Of a stretch of DNA of 64,000 nucleotides, positions 1 through 8,959 are shown one piece after another (within the stretch, counting starts at the first letter, position 1; each line of letters begins with the position of its first letter). Under the pieces are notes generated by a model. That model made no database searches. It saw only the letters and a list, made by a program, of their open reading frames with translations, and was not told the origin of the DNA. The DNA lies in contig NZ_JAQKPV010000013.1 in the NCBI RefSeq assembly GCF_028200735.1, forward strand, positions 62,001-126,000, in the 5' to 3' direction. The position numbers and the translations under genes are program-made. Origin of the DNA: Streptomyces sp. ACA25. GTDB taxonomy: Bacteria > Actinomycetota > Actinomycetes > Streptomycetales > Streptomycetaceae.

Positions 1-85
1 TCGGCGGGTGACCGGGTGACCGGTGTCTCGGCCGCCGTCCACCACGGAACGGACCGCCGCCGCGGTCTGCGACACTGGTGAGGTT

Positions 86-1192
86 ATGCCTGTACCCGGA
101 GAACTCACCTTTGCCGCCCCGCGCGGGGCCAAGAAGCCGCCGCGGCACCTCGCGGACCTCAGCCCTGCTGAGCGCCGCGAAGCGGTCACCGCACTCGGCG
201 AGAAGCCTTTCCGCGCGAAGCAGTTGTCGCAGCACTACTTCGCGCGGTTCGCCGACGATCCCGAATCCTGGTCCGACATCCCGGCCGGCTCCCGGGAACG
301 GCTGGCCGCGGAGCTGATGCCGCGGCTGATGAGTGTGGTGCGGCACATCAGCTGCGACGACGACGCCACCCGCAAGACGCTGTGGCGCCTGCACGACGGG
401 ACGCTGGTGGAGTCCGTCCTGATGCGGTACCCGGACCGGGTCACCATGTGCATCTCCTCGCAGGCCGGCTGCGGGATGAACTGCCCGTTCTGTGCGACCG
501 GCCAGGCAGGGCTCGACCGCAACCTCTCCACCGCCGAGATCGTCCACCAGATCGTGGACGGCATGCGGGCGCTGCGTGACGGTGAGGTCCCCGGGGGCGC
601 CACCAGACTTTCCAATATCGTCTTCATGGGGATGGGTGAGCCGCTCGCCAACTACCGGCGGGTGGTCGGCGCCATCCGCCGGCTCACCGACCCGGCGCCG
701 GACGGCCTCGGGCTCTCCCAGCGGGGGATCACCGTGTCCACCGTGGGTCTGGTCCCGGCCGTCAACCGGCTCGCCGACGAAGGGCTGAAGTGCCGGCTCG
801 CGGTGTCGCTGCACGCCCCGGACGACGAGCTGCGCGACACCCTGGTCCCGGTCAACACCCGCTGGAAGGTCCGCGAGGTACTGGACGCCGCCTGGCGTTA
901 CGCGGACCTCTCCGGGCGCCGGGTCTCCATCGAGTACGCGCTGATCCGGGACATCAACGACCAGGCATGGCGAGCCGACCTGCTCGGCCGGCTGCTCAAG
1001 GGGCACCGGGCGCACGTCAACCTCATCCCGCTGAACCCCACCCCCGGTTCCCGCTGGACCGCCTCCCGTCCGGAGGACGAGCGGGCGTTCGTCGAGGCGC
1101 TCCAGGCACGCGGCGTGCCCGTCACGGTGCGGGACACCCGGGGCCAGGAGATCGACGGAGCATGCGGTCAGCTGGCGGCGACCGAGCGCTGA
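86..1192 (+). CDS. rlmN: Dual-specificity 23S rRNA/tRNA m2A methyltransferase RlmN
   Basis: Radical-SAM enzyme that methylates C2 of adenine in 23S rRNA (A2503) and some tRNAs. The 368-residue protein carries the radical-SAM cysteines CGMNCPFC (C129, C133, C136), and the C-terminal GACGQL holds the cysteine that is transiently methylated (C360). Length fits the family. I place the start at ATG 86 behind GTGAGG; an in-frame GTG/ATG extension to base 23 stays open but adds residues absent from family members. It is followed at once by the TPP riboswitch of the next operon, so co-transcription with the thiamine genes is unlikely. Confidence 0.96.
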   Translation: MPVPGELTFAAPRGAKKPPRHLADLSPAERREAVTALGEKPFRAKQLSQHYFARFADDPESWSDIPAGSRERLAAELMPRLMSVVRHISCDDDATRKTLWRLHDGTLVESVLMRYPDRVTMCISSQAGCGMNCPFCATGQAGLDRNLSTAEIVHQIVDGMRALRDGEVPGGATRLSNIVFMGMGEPLANYRRVVGAIRRLTDPAPDGLGLSQRGITVSTVGLVPAVNRLADEGLKCRLAVSLHAPDDELRDTLVPVNTRWKVREVLDAAWRYADLSGRRVSIEYALIRDINDQAWRADLLGRLLKGHRAHVNLIPLNPTPGSRWTASRPEDERAFVEALQARGVPVTVRDTRGQEIDGACGQLAATER

Positions 1193-1241
1193 CCGGCGTG
1201 GAGAGGCCGTGCGCTATCGTGGTGCCGAACATATGAACACT

Positions 1242-1330
1242 CCGACAGGGGAGCGCTCGCAGCGCTGAGAGTGCGGCAACGTGCCGCAGACCCTCGAACC
1301 TCGCCCAGGTCATGCTGGGTAGGAAGTTCG
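1242..1330 (+). ncRNA. TPP riboswitch (THI element)
   Basis: The leader shows the conserved THI-box order: ACAGGGGAGC at about 1244, GCTGAGAGTG at about 1264, ACCCTCGAACC at about 1290, and CTGGGTAGGAAG at about 1315. These are the pyrimidine- and pyrophosphate-sensor strands of the aptamer. It ends about 50 bases before the lipoprotein start, so control is probably at translation initiation or by early termination. It strongly supports a thiamine-related substrate for the ABC importer downstream. Confidence 0.95.
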
Positions 1331-1379
1331 GCGCCACTCTCGTGCTGCCCGCGCACGCCTGGATGAACAAAGGCAGCAG

Positions 1380-2468
1380 ATGAAGCGCACCACGACCACC
1401 GCTCTCGCCGCCGCGCTGGGCGTGGTGATGCTTGCCGCCTGTTCCGGCAGCGATGACACCGGCCCGGCCGACGGAGCCGCCGCCCCGGAAGGCGGTGAGA
1501 CGGTCACCCTCGTCACCCACAACTCCTTCGCGGTCTCGGACGACGCGCTGCAGCAGTTCAGTGACGAGACCGACTACCGAGTGAAGATCCTGCGGGTGGG
1601 TGACGGCGGTGTGCTGGTCAACCAGGCGGTGCTGACGGCTGGAAACCCGCAGGGGGACGTGCTGTTCGGCGTGGACAACACCCTCCTCTCCCGGGCTCTC
1701 GATGCCGGTCTGTTCGTTCCCCATGAGGCGGCCGGCCTCGACCAGGTTCCCGAGGAGCTTCAGCTGGACTCGGGCGAGCACCGGGTGACCCCCGTCGACA
1801 CCGGGGACATCTGCGTCAACTACGACCGCGCCTGGTTCGAGGAGCGGGACCTGGCCCCGCCGGAAACCTTCGAGGAGCTGGCCGACCCGGCCTACCGGGA
1901 TCTGCTCGTCGTCCAGAACCCCGCCACTTCCACTCCCGGTCTGGGCTTCCTGCTGGGGACCGCCGCGGAGTACGGCGACGACGGCTGGCAGGACTACTGG
2001 CAGCAGCTCGCCGACAACGGGGTGGAGGTCGTCGAAGGCTGGGAGCAGGCCTATTACGAGCACTTCTCCGGTTCCGGCGGCAGTGAGGGCGACCGGCCGC
2101 TGGTCGTTTCCTACGCGTCGAGCCCACCCGCCGAGGTGCTCTACGGCTCGGAGGAGAACCCCGAGCAGGCTCCCACCGGCGTGTCGACCGGTACCTGTTT
2201 CCGGCAGATCGAGTTCGCCGGCCTGCTGGACGGCGCCCCGAACCCCGAGGGCGGCAAGCGGCTGCTGGACTTCCTGCTGAGCCCGGCCTTCCAGGAGGAC
2301 GTGCCGCTGGAGATGTTCGTGAACCCCGCCCGCGCGGACGTCGAGCTGCCCGAGGTCTTCACCACCTACGGGGAGCACATCGAGGAGCCGCGGACCATGG
2401 ACCCGCAGCGGATCACCGAGAACCGTGAGCAGTGGGTCGACGAGTGGACTTCGCTCGTCGTCGGGTAA
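1380..2468 (+). CDS. thiB: Thiamine ABC transporter substrate-binding lipoprotein (ThiB-like)
   Basis: Periplasmic-type binding protein, membrane-anchored through a lipobox (MLAAC, Cys21), 362 residues. The body fits the iron/thiamine-binding family (SBP_bac_1/6 type), with a segment like VTHNSFAVSDDALQQF after the anchor, as in ThiB. The TPP riboswitch 50 bases upstream makes thiamine, TPP or a close precursor the most likely ligand. It is the first gene of a three-gene operon; the permease gene starts 6 bases after its stop. An Fe(III)-binding protein would be the alternative from fold alone. Confidence 0.9.
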   Translation: MKRTTTTALAAALGVVMLAACSGSDDTGPADGAAAPEGGETVTLVTHNSFAVSDDALQQFSDETDYRVKILRVGDGGVLVNQAVLTAGNPQGDVLFGVDNTLLSRALDAGLFVPHEAAGLDQVPEELQLDSGEHRVTPVDTGDICVNYDRAWFEERDLAPPETFEELADPAYRDLLVVQNPATSTPGLGFLLGTAAEYGDDGWQDYWQQLADNGVEVVEGWEQAYYEHFSGSGGSEGDRPLVVSYASSPPAEVLYGSEENPEQAPTGVSTGTCFRQIEFAGLLDGAPNPEGGKRLLDFLLSPAFQEDVPLEMFVNPARADVELPEVFTTYGEHIEEPRTMDPQRITENREQWVDEWTSLVVG

Positions 2469-2474
2469 CCACCG

Positions 2475-4208
2475 TTGACCACCCGGACCGTGGGTCCGCC
2501 CGCCGGCCCGTCCGGGGCCGCCGGATCGGCCCCGTCGCAGCGGCCCGCCAGCGCTCAGCGGACCGCCGCACGACGGAGTGCCGCGGTGCGCCTGGGGCTG
2601 ACGGTCGTACCGCTCGTCTTCTTCGCGCTGTTCTTCGCCTACCCGGTGAGTGCGATTGTCGGCCGGGGGCTGCGGGAGGACGGAGCCTGGCAGCTCGGCC
2701 GGGCCGCCGCAGTGCTGGCCGACCCGGCCATCGGGAAGGTGCTGTGGTTCACCGTCTGGCAGGCGGCGGCCTCCACTGCGCTGACCCTGGCCCTCGCACT
2801 GCCCGGTGCCTATGTCCTCGCACGGTTCTCGTTCCCCGGCAGACGGCTGCTGCGGGCGGCGGTCACTGTGCCCTTCGTGCTGCCGACGGTGGTGGTCGGC
2901 TCCGCCTTTCTGGCGCTGCTCGGCCGCGGCGGGCTGCTCGACGACCTGTGGGGGGTGCGGCTGGACTCCACGGTCTGGGCGATTCTCCTCGCCCATGTCT
3001 TCTTCAATTACGCGGTGGTGGTCCGGACGGTCGGCGGGCTGTGGGCCCAGCTCGACCCCGGGCAGGAGGAGGCCGCTCAGACCCTGGGCGCGAGCCGGTT
3101 CGCCGCCTGGCGTCGGGTGACCCTGCCCGCCCTCTTTCCGTCCCTGGCCGCTGCCGCCCTGATGGTGTTCCTGTTCACCTTCACCTCCTTCGGCATCATC
3201 AAGATCCTTGGCAGCCCCCGGCACACCACCCTCGAAGTGGAGATCTACCGGCAGACCGCTCAACTGCTCGACCTGCCGACCGCCGCGGTGCTCACCCTCC
3301 TTCAGTTCCTGGCCGTCGGCGCCATGCTGGGCGTGCACGCCTGGAGTGCGCGCCGACGGGAGAGTGCGCTGCGGCTGGTGGACGCCGCGCACACTGCCCG
3401 CCGGCCGCGGGGTGCGGGGGAGTGGACGCTGCTCGGCGGTGTGCTGGCCTCCATGGCGGTCCTTCTCCTGCTGCCGGCGGCTGTTCTGGTGGAGCGCTCA
3501 CTTGCCGGGCCGGACGGGTACGGCCTCCAGTACTACCGGGCCCTGGGCTCCACGGAGGGCGGCACCTTCGTGGTGGCGCCCGTGACGGCCATCGTCAACT
3601 CCCTTCAGTACGCCGCTGTCGCCACGCTCATCGCCCTGGTGGTCGGAGGGCTGGCCGCCGCCGCGCTGACCCGGCGCGCGGGGCGCTTCCTGCGTGGCTT
3701 CGACGCCCTGCTGATGCTTCCGCTCGGTACCTCGGCGGTGACCGTCGGCTTCGGCTTCCTGATTTCCCTCGACGCCCCGCCGCTGGACCTGCGGTCGTCC
3801 TGGATGCTGGTGCCCCTGGCACAGGCCCTGGTGGGGGTGCCCTTCGTGGTGCGCGTCATGCTGCCCGTGCTCCGGGCGGTGGACGACCGGCTGCGGCAGG
3901 CCGCCGCGGTCCTCGGCGCCTCCCCGCTGCGGGCCTGGCGGGAGGTCGACCTCCCGCTGGTGCGCAGGGCGCTGCTGATGGCTGCCGGTTTCGCGTTCGC
4001 GGTGTCCCTCGGCGAATTCGGCGCCACCGTCTTCCTGGCCCGGCCGGACCACCCCACGCTGCCGGTGGCCGTCGCCCGGCTGCTCGGCCGCGCCGGGGAG
4101 CTCAACTACGGCCAGGCGATGGCCCTGAGCACGGTGCTCATGCTCGTGTGCGTCGTCACGTTGCTGGCCATCGAACGGATCCGTCCGGTCCGTTCCGGAG
4201 AGTTCTAG
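2475..4208 (+). CDS. thiP: Thiamine ABC transporter permease (fused ThiP type)
   Basis: Inner-membrane permease of 577 residues made of two tandem permease halves, as in ThiP and FbpB. Each half carries its own EAA loop: EEAAQTLGASRFAAWRRVTL near residue 200 and RQAAAVLGASPLRAWREVDL near residue 475. About twelve membrane segments are visible. The start is TTG at 2475; an N-terminal Pro/Ser/Ala-rich cytoplasmic stretch of about 40 residues precedes the first helix, so a start slightly inside this stretch is possible. It lies 6 bases after the lipoprotein gene and 9 bases before the ATPase gene, in one operon. Confidence 0.92.
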   Translation: MTTRTVGPPAGPSGAAGSAPSQRPASAQRTAARRSAAVRLGLTVVPLVFFALFFAYPVSAIVGRGLREDGAWQLGRAAAVLADPAIGKVLWFTVWQAAASTALTLALALPGAYVLARFSFPGRRLLRAAVTVPFVLPTVVVGSAFLALLGRGGLLDDLWGVRLDSTVWAILLAHVFFNYAVVVRTVGGLWAQLDPGQEEAAQTLGASRFAAWRRVTLPALFPSLAAAALMVFLFTFTSFGIIKILGSPRHTTLEVEIYRQTAQLLDLPTAAVLTLLQFLAVGAMLGVHAWSARRRESALRLVDAAHTARRPRGAGEWTLLGGVLASMAVLLLLPAAVLVERSLAGPDGYGLQYYRALGSTEGGTFVVAPVTAIVNSLQYAAVATLIALVVGGLAAAALTRRAGRFLRGFDALLMLPLGTSAVTVGFGFLISLDAPPLDLRSSWMLVPLAQALVGVPFVVRVMLPVLRAVDDRLRQAAAVLGASPLRAWREVDLPLVRRALLMAAGFAFAVSLGEFGATVFLARPDHPTLPVAVARLLGRAGELNYGQAMALSTVLMLVCVVTLLAIERIRPVRSGEF

Positions 4209-4217
4209 GAGACGCCC

Positions 4218-5258
4218 GTGCCGCCATCGGAGGATTCGCTGCTCGAGGTGACCGGAGTCACGGTCCGTTTCCCCGGGCACACCGCCGTCGACTCGGTGGA
4301 CCTGCGGGTCGCCGAGCGAGAGGTCGTCTGTCTGCTGGGACCCAGCGGCAGCGGCAAGTCCACCCTGCTGCGCGTGGTCGCCGGACTCCAGCCCACCGAC
4401 AGCGGCCGGGTGCTGCTCGCCGGCCGTGACCAGACGGGGATCCCCGCACACCGCCGGGGGGTCGGGCTGATGTTCCAGGACCACCAGCTGTTCCCGCAGC
4501 GGGACGTCGCCGGGAACGTCCGGTTCGGGCTGCGCATGCAGGGCGTCGGCCGGCCCGAGGCGGAGCAGCGGGTGACGCAGCTGCTGTCCCTGGTCGGCCT
4601 GCCCGGATCCGGGCGGCGCGCGATCACCTCCCTGTCCGGCGGAGAGCAGCAGCGGGTGGCCCTCGCCCGGGCACTGGCGCCCCGACCGCACCTGCTGATG
4701 CTGGACGAGCCGTTGGGCCAGCTGGACCGGTCGCTGCGGGAACGCCTCGTGGTGGAGCTCCGGCAGTTGTTCCGGTCTCTGGGCACCACTGTCCTGGCGG
4801 TGACCCACGACCAGGGGGAGGCGTTCGCCCTCGCCGACCGGGTGGTGGTGCTGCGGGACGGCCGGATCGCCCAGAGCGGGAGCCCGGCGGAGGTCTGGCA
4901 GCGCCCGGCGTCCGAGTTCGTCGCCCGCTTCCTCGGATTCCACAATGTGGTGCGGTCCCGGACCACCGGTGACACGGCCGACACCGCCTGGGGCGTGGTC
5001 CCGGTGCCCGCCGGAGCTCCGCAAGGGCCGGGGCGGCTGCTGATTCGCCCCGGGGGCGTGCGGCTGACTGCGGCGGGGGCCGTCCTGCACTGCACGGTCC
5101 GGGCCCGGACCTTCCGCGGCGATCACGTGGTGCTGCTGCTGACCCCGGGAAGAGGGCCGGATCTGGAAGCGTCGTGTTCCCTCCGGGACGCGCCTGCGGA
5201 GGGTGAGCGGGTCGGCGTCACCTTCGACCGGGACGAGGTCGTGCCGCTGCCCGGCTGA
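4218..5258 (+). CDS. thiQ: Thiamine ABC transporter ATP-binding protein (ThiQ-like)
   Basis: ATPase subunit with Walker A GPSGSGKST (about residue 41), signature LSGGEQQRVALARAL and Walker B LLMLDEPLG. It energises the fused permease upstream. At 346 residues it is about 110 longer than enterobacterial ThiQ; the extra C-terminal part looks like a TOBE-type regulatory domain, as in the iron/spermidine ATPases. GTG start at 4218, 9 bases after the permease stop. A hairpin overlapping its last codons probably ends the operon. Confidence 0.92.
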   Translation: MPPSEDSLLEVTGVTVRFPGHTAVDSVDLRVAEREVVCLLGPSGSGKSTLLRVVAGLQPTDSGRVLLAGRDQTGIPAHRRGVGLMFQDHQLFPQRDVAGNVRFGLRMQGVGRPEAEQRVTQLLSLVGLPGSGRRAITSLSGGEQQRVALARALAPRPHLLMLDEPLGQLDRSLRERLVVELRQLFRSLGTTVLAVTHDQGEAFALADRVVVLRDGRIAQSGSPAEVWQRPASEFVARFLGFHNVVRSRTTGDTADTAWGVVPVPAGAPQGPGRLLIRPGGVRLTAAGAVLHCTVRARTFRGDHVVLLLTPGRGPDLEASCSLRDAPAEGERVGVTFDRDEVVPLPG

Positions 5259-5273
5259 AAGGCTGCCGGGCAG
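5247..5273 (+). terminator. Hairpin at the end of the thiamine operon
   Basis: CTGCCCGGC (5247-5255) pairs perfectly with GCCGGGCAG (5265-5273). The loop contains the stop codon of the ATPase gene. There is no T-tract, as is usual for actinobacterial intrinsic terminators. Confidence 0.6.
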
Positions 5274-5363
5274 TGGCTCATCTCCGGCCGTCCCGGCGGC
5301 ACACCGGGGCAAGTGCAACAAAAAGCCACTCCAAAGGAGTACTGACGGGCTATCAGTTCCGGA

Positions 5364-5381
5364 AGATGAAAGTTTTCGTCT
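5364..5381. promoter_or_regulatory. Imperfect palindrome upstream of the secreted hydrolase
   Basis: AGATGAAA (5364-5371) and TTTCGTCT (5374-5381) form an 18-base inverted repeat with one mismatched pair, set in an AT-richer pocket about 85 bases before the start codon of the next gene. Size and position suit a repressor operator. The binding protein is unknown and no adjacent regulator gene is visible. Confidence 0.3.
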
Positions 5382-5466
5382 GGACGGGCCCATCTTGGCG
5401 ATCTAAATTGTCAGCCGCACGACCGACCGGATTGCCAGCGTCACCTTCCCCCGGAGGGGCCCCCGC

Positions 5467-7041
5467 ATGAGACGGATCCTGCCCACCCTGCTCGCCGGCT
5501 TCAGCCTGCTCGTCGGAAGCCTGGTCACCGCCGCACCCGCCCATGCCGCCGCCCCGGACGAACCGCCGGAGCAATGGCGCAGCTACTGGGTGGATGCCTT
5601 CAACGAGGGCATCTACCGACCCGACCAGGTCAGCACGCTGATCGAGGACGCGCTGGCCGTCAACGCCAACGCGCTGATCGTCCAGACCGCCCGCCGCTAC
5701 GACTGCTTCTGCAACCGGGCGCTCTACCCCCGCACCGACGCCGGTATCGACCCCGCGCCCTACGATCCGCTGGATGAGGTCATTGAGCAGGCGCACGCGG
5801 CCGGGCTCGAGGTGCACGCCTGGATCAACGTCAACACCATGTGGAACAGCGCGACCCCGCCGCGCTCACCGGACCATGTCTTCAACCAGCACGGACCGTC
5901 CGCCGAGGGCACGGACCGCTGGCTGAACAAGAAAGCGGACGGCAGTGAGCTGCAGGGGGCCAACGCGTACATCGACCCCGGGCACCCGGACGCCGCCTCG
6001 TACATCGTGGACGCTGTCCGGAGCATCGTGAGCGAGTACGACGTCGACGGCGTCAACCTCGACTACATCCGCTACCCCGACTTCAACGCACAGATCGGCA
6101 CGAGCGACTGGGGCTACAACGAGGTGTCGCTCGCCCGTTTCCAGCAGGCCACCGGGCGGAGTGACGTGCCCGCTCCGGGTGACGCCGAGTGGACCGAGTG
6201 GCGTCGGGACCAGGTCACCAACCTGGTGCGAAGGATCTACCTGGGGGTCTGGGAGACCGACCCGCAGGCCCGGCTCTCGATGGATGCCATCACCTACGGC
6301 TTCGGACCGCAGTCCGTCGGAGGCTGGGAAGCCACCCGTACGTACACCGAGGTCCTGCAGGACTGGGCGGGCTGGCTCGACGAAGGAATCATGGACACCG
6401 CGGTGACCATGAACTACAAGCGAAACTGGGTCGCCGACCAGGAGCGGATGTTCGCCGAGTGGTCGGAGTTCCTGGCCGACAACCAGGCCGGGCGGCAGGC
6501 GGTGAACGGGCCGGCGCTGTACCTCAACTCGGTGGCGGACAGCCGCGCACAGGCCCTGGCCGCGCTGGCTCCCACCTCGGCGGGCAACACGGCAGCCGGG
6601 TGGAGCGGCTACTCCTACGCCAACCCGGGCATGACGCACGTGGACGGCTCCTGGGCGGACCGCTCGGCCGAACGCGCCGAGCTGGCAGAGGCGCTGACCA
6701 CGGGTGAGGACGCGCCGTTCGCCGAGCGGGCGGCCGTGCCGGACATGGCGTGGAAGTCGGCCCCCGCCGAGGGGCATGTCACCGGCCGGCTGGCCCTGCG
6801 GGACGGCACGCCGCTCGACCAGGCAGCCGTCACCCTGAAGCCGCTGTCCCACCGGGGTGAGAGCATCACCCGGCCGTCCGACGGGTCCGGCTGGTTCGGA
6901 TTCGCCCATGTCGAGCCGGGGCTCTACCTCGTCCGGGTGGACCTCCCCCAGGGGGTCGCCGGACCGTCGGTGTCCGCCGTCAAGGTCGGCAAGGGCAGGA
7001 TCGCCGAGGCGCGGTTCTCCGCGTTCACCGCCCCGCGCTGA
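5467..7041 (+). CDS. Secreted GHL10-type glycoside hydrolase-like protein
   Basis: A 524-residue secreted protein with a Sec signal peptide (AHAA cleavage region near residue 28). The mature part opens with EQWRSYWVDAFNEGI and continues as a TIM barrel of the family-10 hydrolase-like group (GHL10/DUF187), including the strands AHAAGLEVHAWINVN and VDGVNLDYIRYP. Related proteins act on bacterial polysaccharides, but the substrate here is unknown. Residues from about 438 on (GHVTGRLALRDGTPLDQAAV) form a carboxypeptidase-regulatory-like beta-sandwich. GGAGG 7-8 bases upstream supports the start. It stands alone between two hairpins. Confidence 0.82.
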   Translation: MRRILPTLLAGFSLLVGSLVTAAPAHAAAPDEPPEQWRSYWVDAFNEGIYRPDQVSTLIEDALAVNANALIVQTARRYDCFCNRALYPRTDAGIDPAPYDPLDEVIEQAHAAGLEVHAWINVNTMWNSATPPRSPDHVFNQHGPSAEGTDRWLNKKADGSELQGANAYIDPGHPDAASYIVDAVRSIVSEYDVDGVNLDYIRYPDFNAQIGTSDWGYNEVSLARFQQATGRSDVPAPGDAEWTEWRRDQVTNLVRRIYLGVWETDPQARLSMDAITYGFGPQSVGGWEATRTYTEVLQDWAGWLDEGIMDTAVTMNYKRNWVADQERMFAEWSEFLADNQAGRQAVNGPALYLNSVADSRAQALAALAPTSAGNTAAGWSGYSYANPGMTHVDGSWADRSAERAELAEALTTGEDAPFAERAAVPDMAWKSAPAEGHVTGRLALRDGTPLDQAAVTLKPLSHRGESITRPSDGSGWFGFAHVEPGLYLVRVDLPQGVAGPSVSAVKVGKGRIAEARFSAFTAPR

Positions 7042-7052
7042 CCTCTCTGTCG

Positions 7053-7091
7053 CCGGTCCGGGCCCCCGCTGCCGGGTGGGGCCCGGACCGG
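7053..7091 (+). terminator. Strong hairpin after the GHL10 gene
   Basis: A 13-base perfect inverted repeat (7053-7065 with 7079-7091) with a 13-base loop starts 12 bases after the stop codon. It is very GC-rich and lacks a T-run. Confidence 0.7.
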
Positions 7092-7406
7092 TCCCGCGGA
7101 CCTCTGCCGGGTGGGGCACCGCCACGATGCCTCCGCTACGCCGACAGTGGCCGCGCGCTGACGCGGAGCGGCCGGTCCGGTGACGGGAACGGACCTGCCG
7201 GGCACGTCGGACAGATACCGCCGGATGGCCCTGAATCACCGGGGGGAACCGGAAATGATGCGTACGGAAGAGCCTCCGTAGAAGTTTGTTCCAGCATTTA
7301 CGGTCTGTTGCCGAAAGATTTTTCGCCGCCCGCTCTGTCTCCCGGCGGTGGGGCCGCTTAGGCTGGGAGGCCGTACCCATCGACATGTGCAAGGAGGAGG
7401 GGTTAC
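7092..7406. other. Intergenic control region of the aldehyde dehydrogenase gene
   Basis: No gene is supported here. The last 150 bases are relatively AT-rich and contain CGAAAGATTTTTCG near 7313, a small palindrome. AAGGAGGAGG at 7391-7400 is an almost ideal ribosome-binding site for GTG 7407. I cannot assign a promoter with certainty. Confidence 0.5.
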
Positions 7407-8840
7407 GTGACCACCGAGCTGCGCCGGCTGCGCAACTACATCGACGGTGAGCTCCGGGACGCCCGGGACGGGCGGAGCACGGAGGTGGTCGACCCGACGA
7501 CCGGGAAGGCGTATGCCACCGCCCCACTGTCCGGTGCCGCCGACGTGGATGCCGCGATGACCGCCGCCGCGACCGCCTTCCCCGCCTGGCGGGACGCCAC
7601 CCCGGCCACCCGGCAGCTGGCACTGCTGAAGATCGCGGACGCCTTCGAGTCCCATGCAGAGGAGCTGCTCGCCGTCGAGTGCGAGAACACCGGAAAGCCG
7701 CTGGAACTCACCCGGCAGGAGGAGCTGCCGATGATGCTCGAGCAGATCCGGTTCTTCGCCGGCGCCGCTCGGATGCTGGAGGGCAAGTCCGCCGGGGAGT
7801 ACCTGGAGGGCATGACGTCCTTCGTGCGGCGGGAACCGGTCGGTGTCTGTGCCCAGGTGGCCCCCTGGAACTACCCGGTCATGATGGCGGTCTGGAAGTT
7901 CGCACCCGCCCTGGCGGCCGGCAACACCGTGGTCCTCAAGCCCTCGGACACCACCCCGGCCTCGGCGGTGTTCGCCGCCGAGCTGATGGGCCGGATCCTG
8001 CCCAAGGGGGTTTTCAACGTCCTCTGCGGCGACCGGGACACCGGCCGGCTCATGGTGGAGCACCCGGTCCCGGCCATGGCCTCCATCACGGGCTCCGTCC
8101 GGGCGGGGTCCGAGGTGGCCACGAGCGCAGCCAAGGACATCAAGCGGGTCCACCTGGAGCTGGGCGGCAAGGCTCCCTGCCTGGTGTTCGAGGACGCCGA
8201 CCTCACGGCGGCCGTCGAAGGAATCCGGGACGCGGGCTTTTTCAACGCCGGCCAGGACTGCACCGCCGCCACCCGGGTGCTCGTGCACCAGTCCGTGCAC
8301 GACGACTTCGTGGACGCCCTCGTCAAGGCAACCGCCGAGGTGCGGACCGGTGACGTCAGCGACCCGGAGTGCACCTACGGGCCGCTGAACAACCCGGCCC
8401 ACCTGGAGAAGGTCGCCGGCTTCATCGACCGGCTCCCGGCCCACGCCAAGGTCGAGACCGGTGGTCACCGCGTGGGCGAGAAGGGCTACTTCTACGCTCC
8501 GACCGTGGTCACCGGGTTGCGGCAGGACGACGAGATCGTCCAGAACGAGGTCTTCGGGCCGGTGATCACGGTCCAGAAGTTCCCCGACGAGGCACAGGCG
8601 CTGGAGTGGGCCAACGGCGTGGACTACGCGCTGGCCTCCTCGGTGTGGACCAGGGACCACTCCCGTGCGATGCGCCTGTCGAAGTCCCTGGAGTTCGGCT
8701 GCGTGTGGATCAACACCCACATTCCGCTGGTCGGTGAGATGCCGCACGGCGGCTTCAAGAAGTCGGGATACGGCAAGGATCTCTCGGCCTACGGCATGGA
8801 GGACTACACCCGCGTCAAGCATGTGATGACGGCGCTCTGA
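7407..8840 (+). CDS. NAD-dependent gamma-aminobutyraldehyde-type dehydrogenase
   Basis: Aldehyde dehydrogenase of 477 residues with the catalytic cysteine in NAGQDCTAATR (C285) and general base in LELGGKAP (E251). The C-terminal motif SGYGKDLSAYGMEDYTRVKH is typical of the gamma-aminobutyraldehyde/betaine-aldehyde branch (PatD-like). That branch oxidises 4-aminobutanal from putrescine to GABA, which fits gabT 3.5 kb away. GTG start behind a near-perfect AAGGAGGAGG. It is monocistronic and faces the adenosine deaminase/GDPD pair. Substrate assignment is by family only. Confidence 0.85.
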   Translation: MTTELRRLRNYIDGELRDARDGRSTEVVDPTTGKAYATAPLSGAADVDAAMTAAATAFPAWRDATPATRQLALLKIADAFESHAEELLAVECENTGKPLELTRQEELPMMLEQIRFFAGAARMLEGKSAGEYLEGMTSFVRREPVGVCAQVAPWNYPVMMAVWKFAPALAAGNTVVLKPSDTTPASAVFAAELMGRILPKGVFNVLCGDRDTGRLMVEHPVPAMASITGSVRAGSEVATSAAKDIKRVHLELGGKAPCLVFEDADLTAAVEGIRDAGFFNAGQDCTAATRVLVHQSVHDDFVDALVKATAEVRTGDVSDPECTYGPLNNPAHLEKVAGFIDRLPAHAKVETGGHRVGEKGYFYAPTVVTGLRQDDEIVQNEVFGPVITVQKFPDEAQALEWANGVDYALASSVWTRDHSRAMRLSKSLEFGCVWINTHIPLVGEMPHGGFKKSGYGKDLSAYGMEDYTRVKHVMTAL

Positions 8841-8874
8841 CGCCGGCCGCCGCGTGCGGACGCACGAGACCACC

Positions 8875-8913
8875 GGGTGGGCGGGCTCCTTCCGCGGAGA
8901 GGCCCGCCCACCC
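8875..8913. terminator. Bidirectional hairpin between convergent genes
   Basis: A 12-base perfect stem (8875-8886 with 8902-8913), 15-base loop, lies between the stops of the dehydrogenase (plus) and the glycerophosphodiesterase (minus). It could serve both. Confidence 0.65.
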
Positions 8914-8959
8914 GGCCCTTGCCGGGCAGGCAGGGGCGCAGTGCGCCCGGGAGAAGAAG

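Noticed and set aside
1122..3392. A 756-residue antisense frame over the riboswitch and thiamine genes
   Set aside because: Crosses the TPP riboswitch and two well-supported genes; composition typical of a shadow frame.
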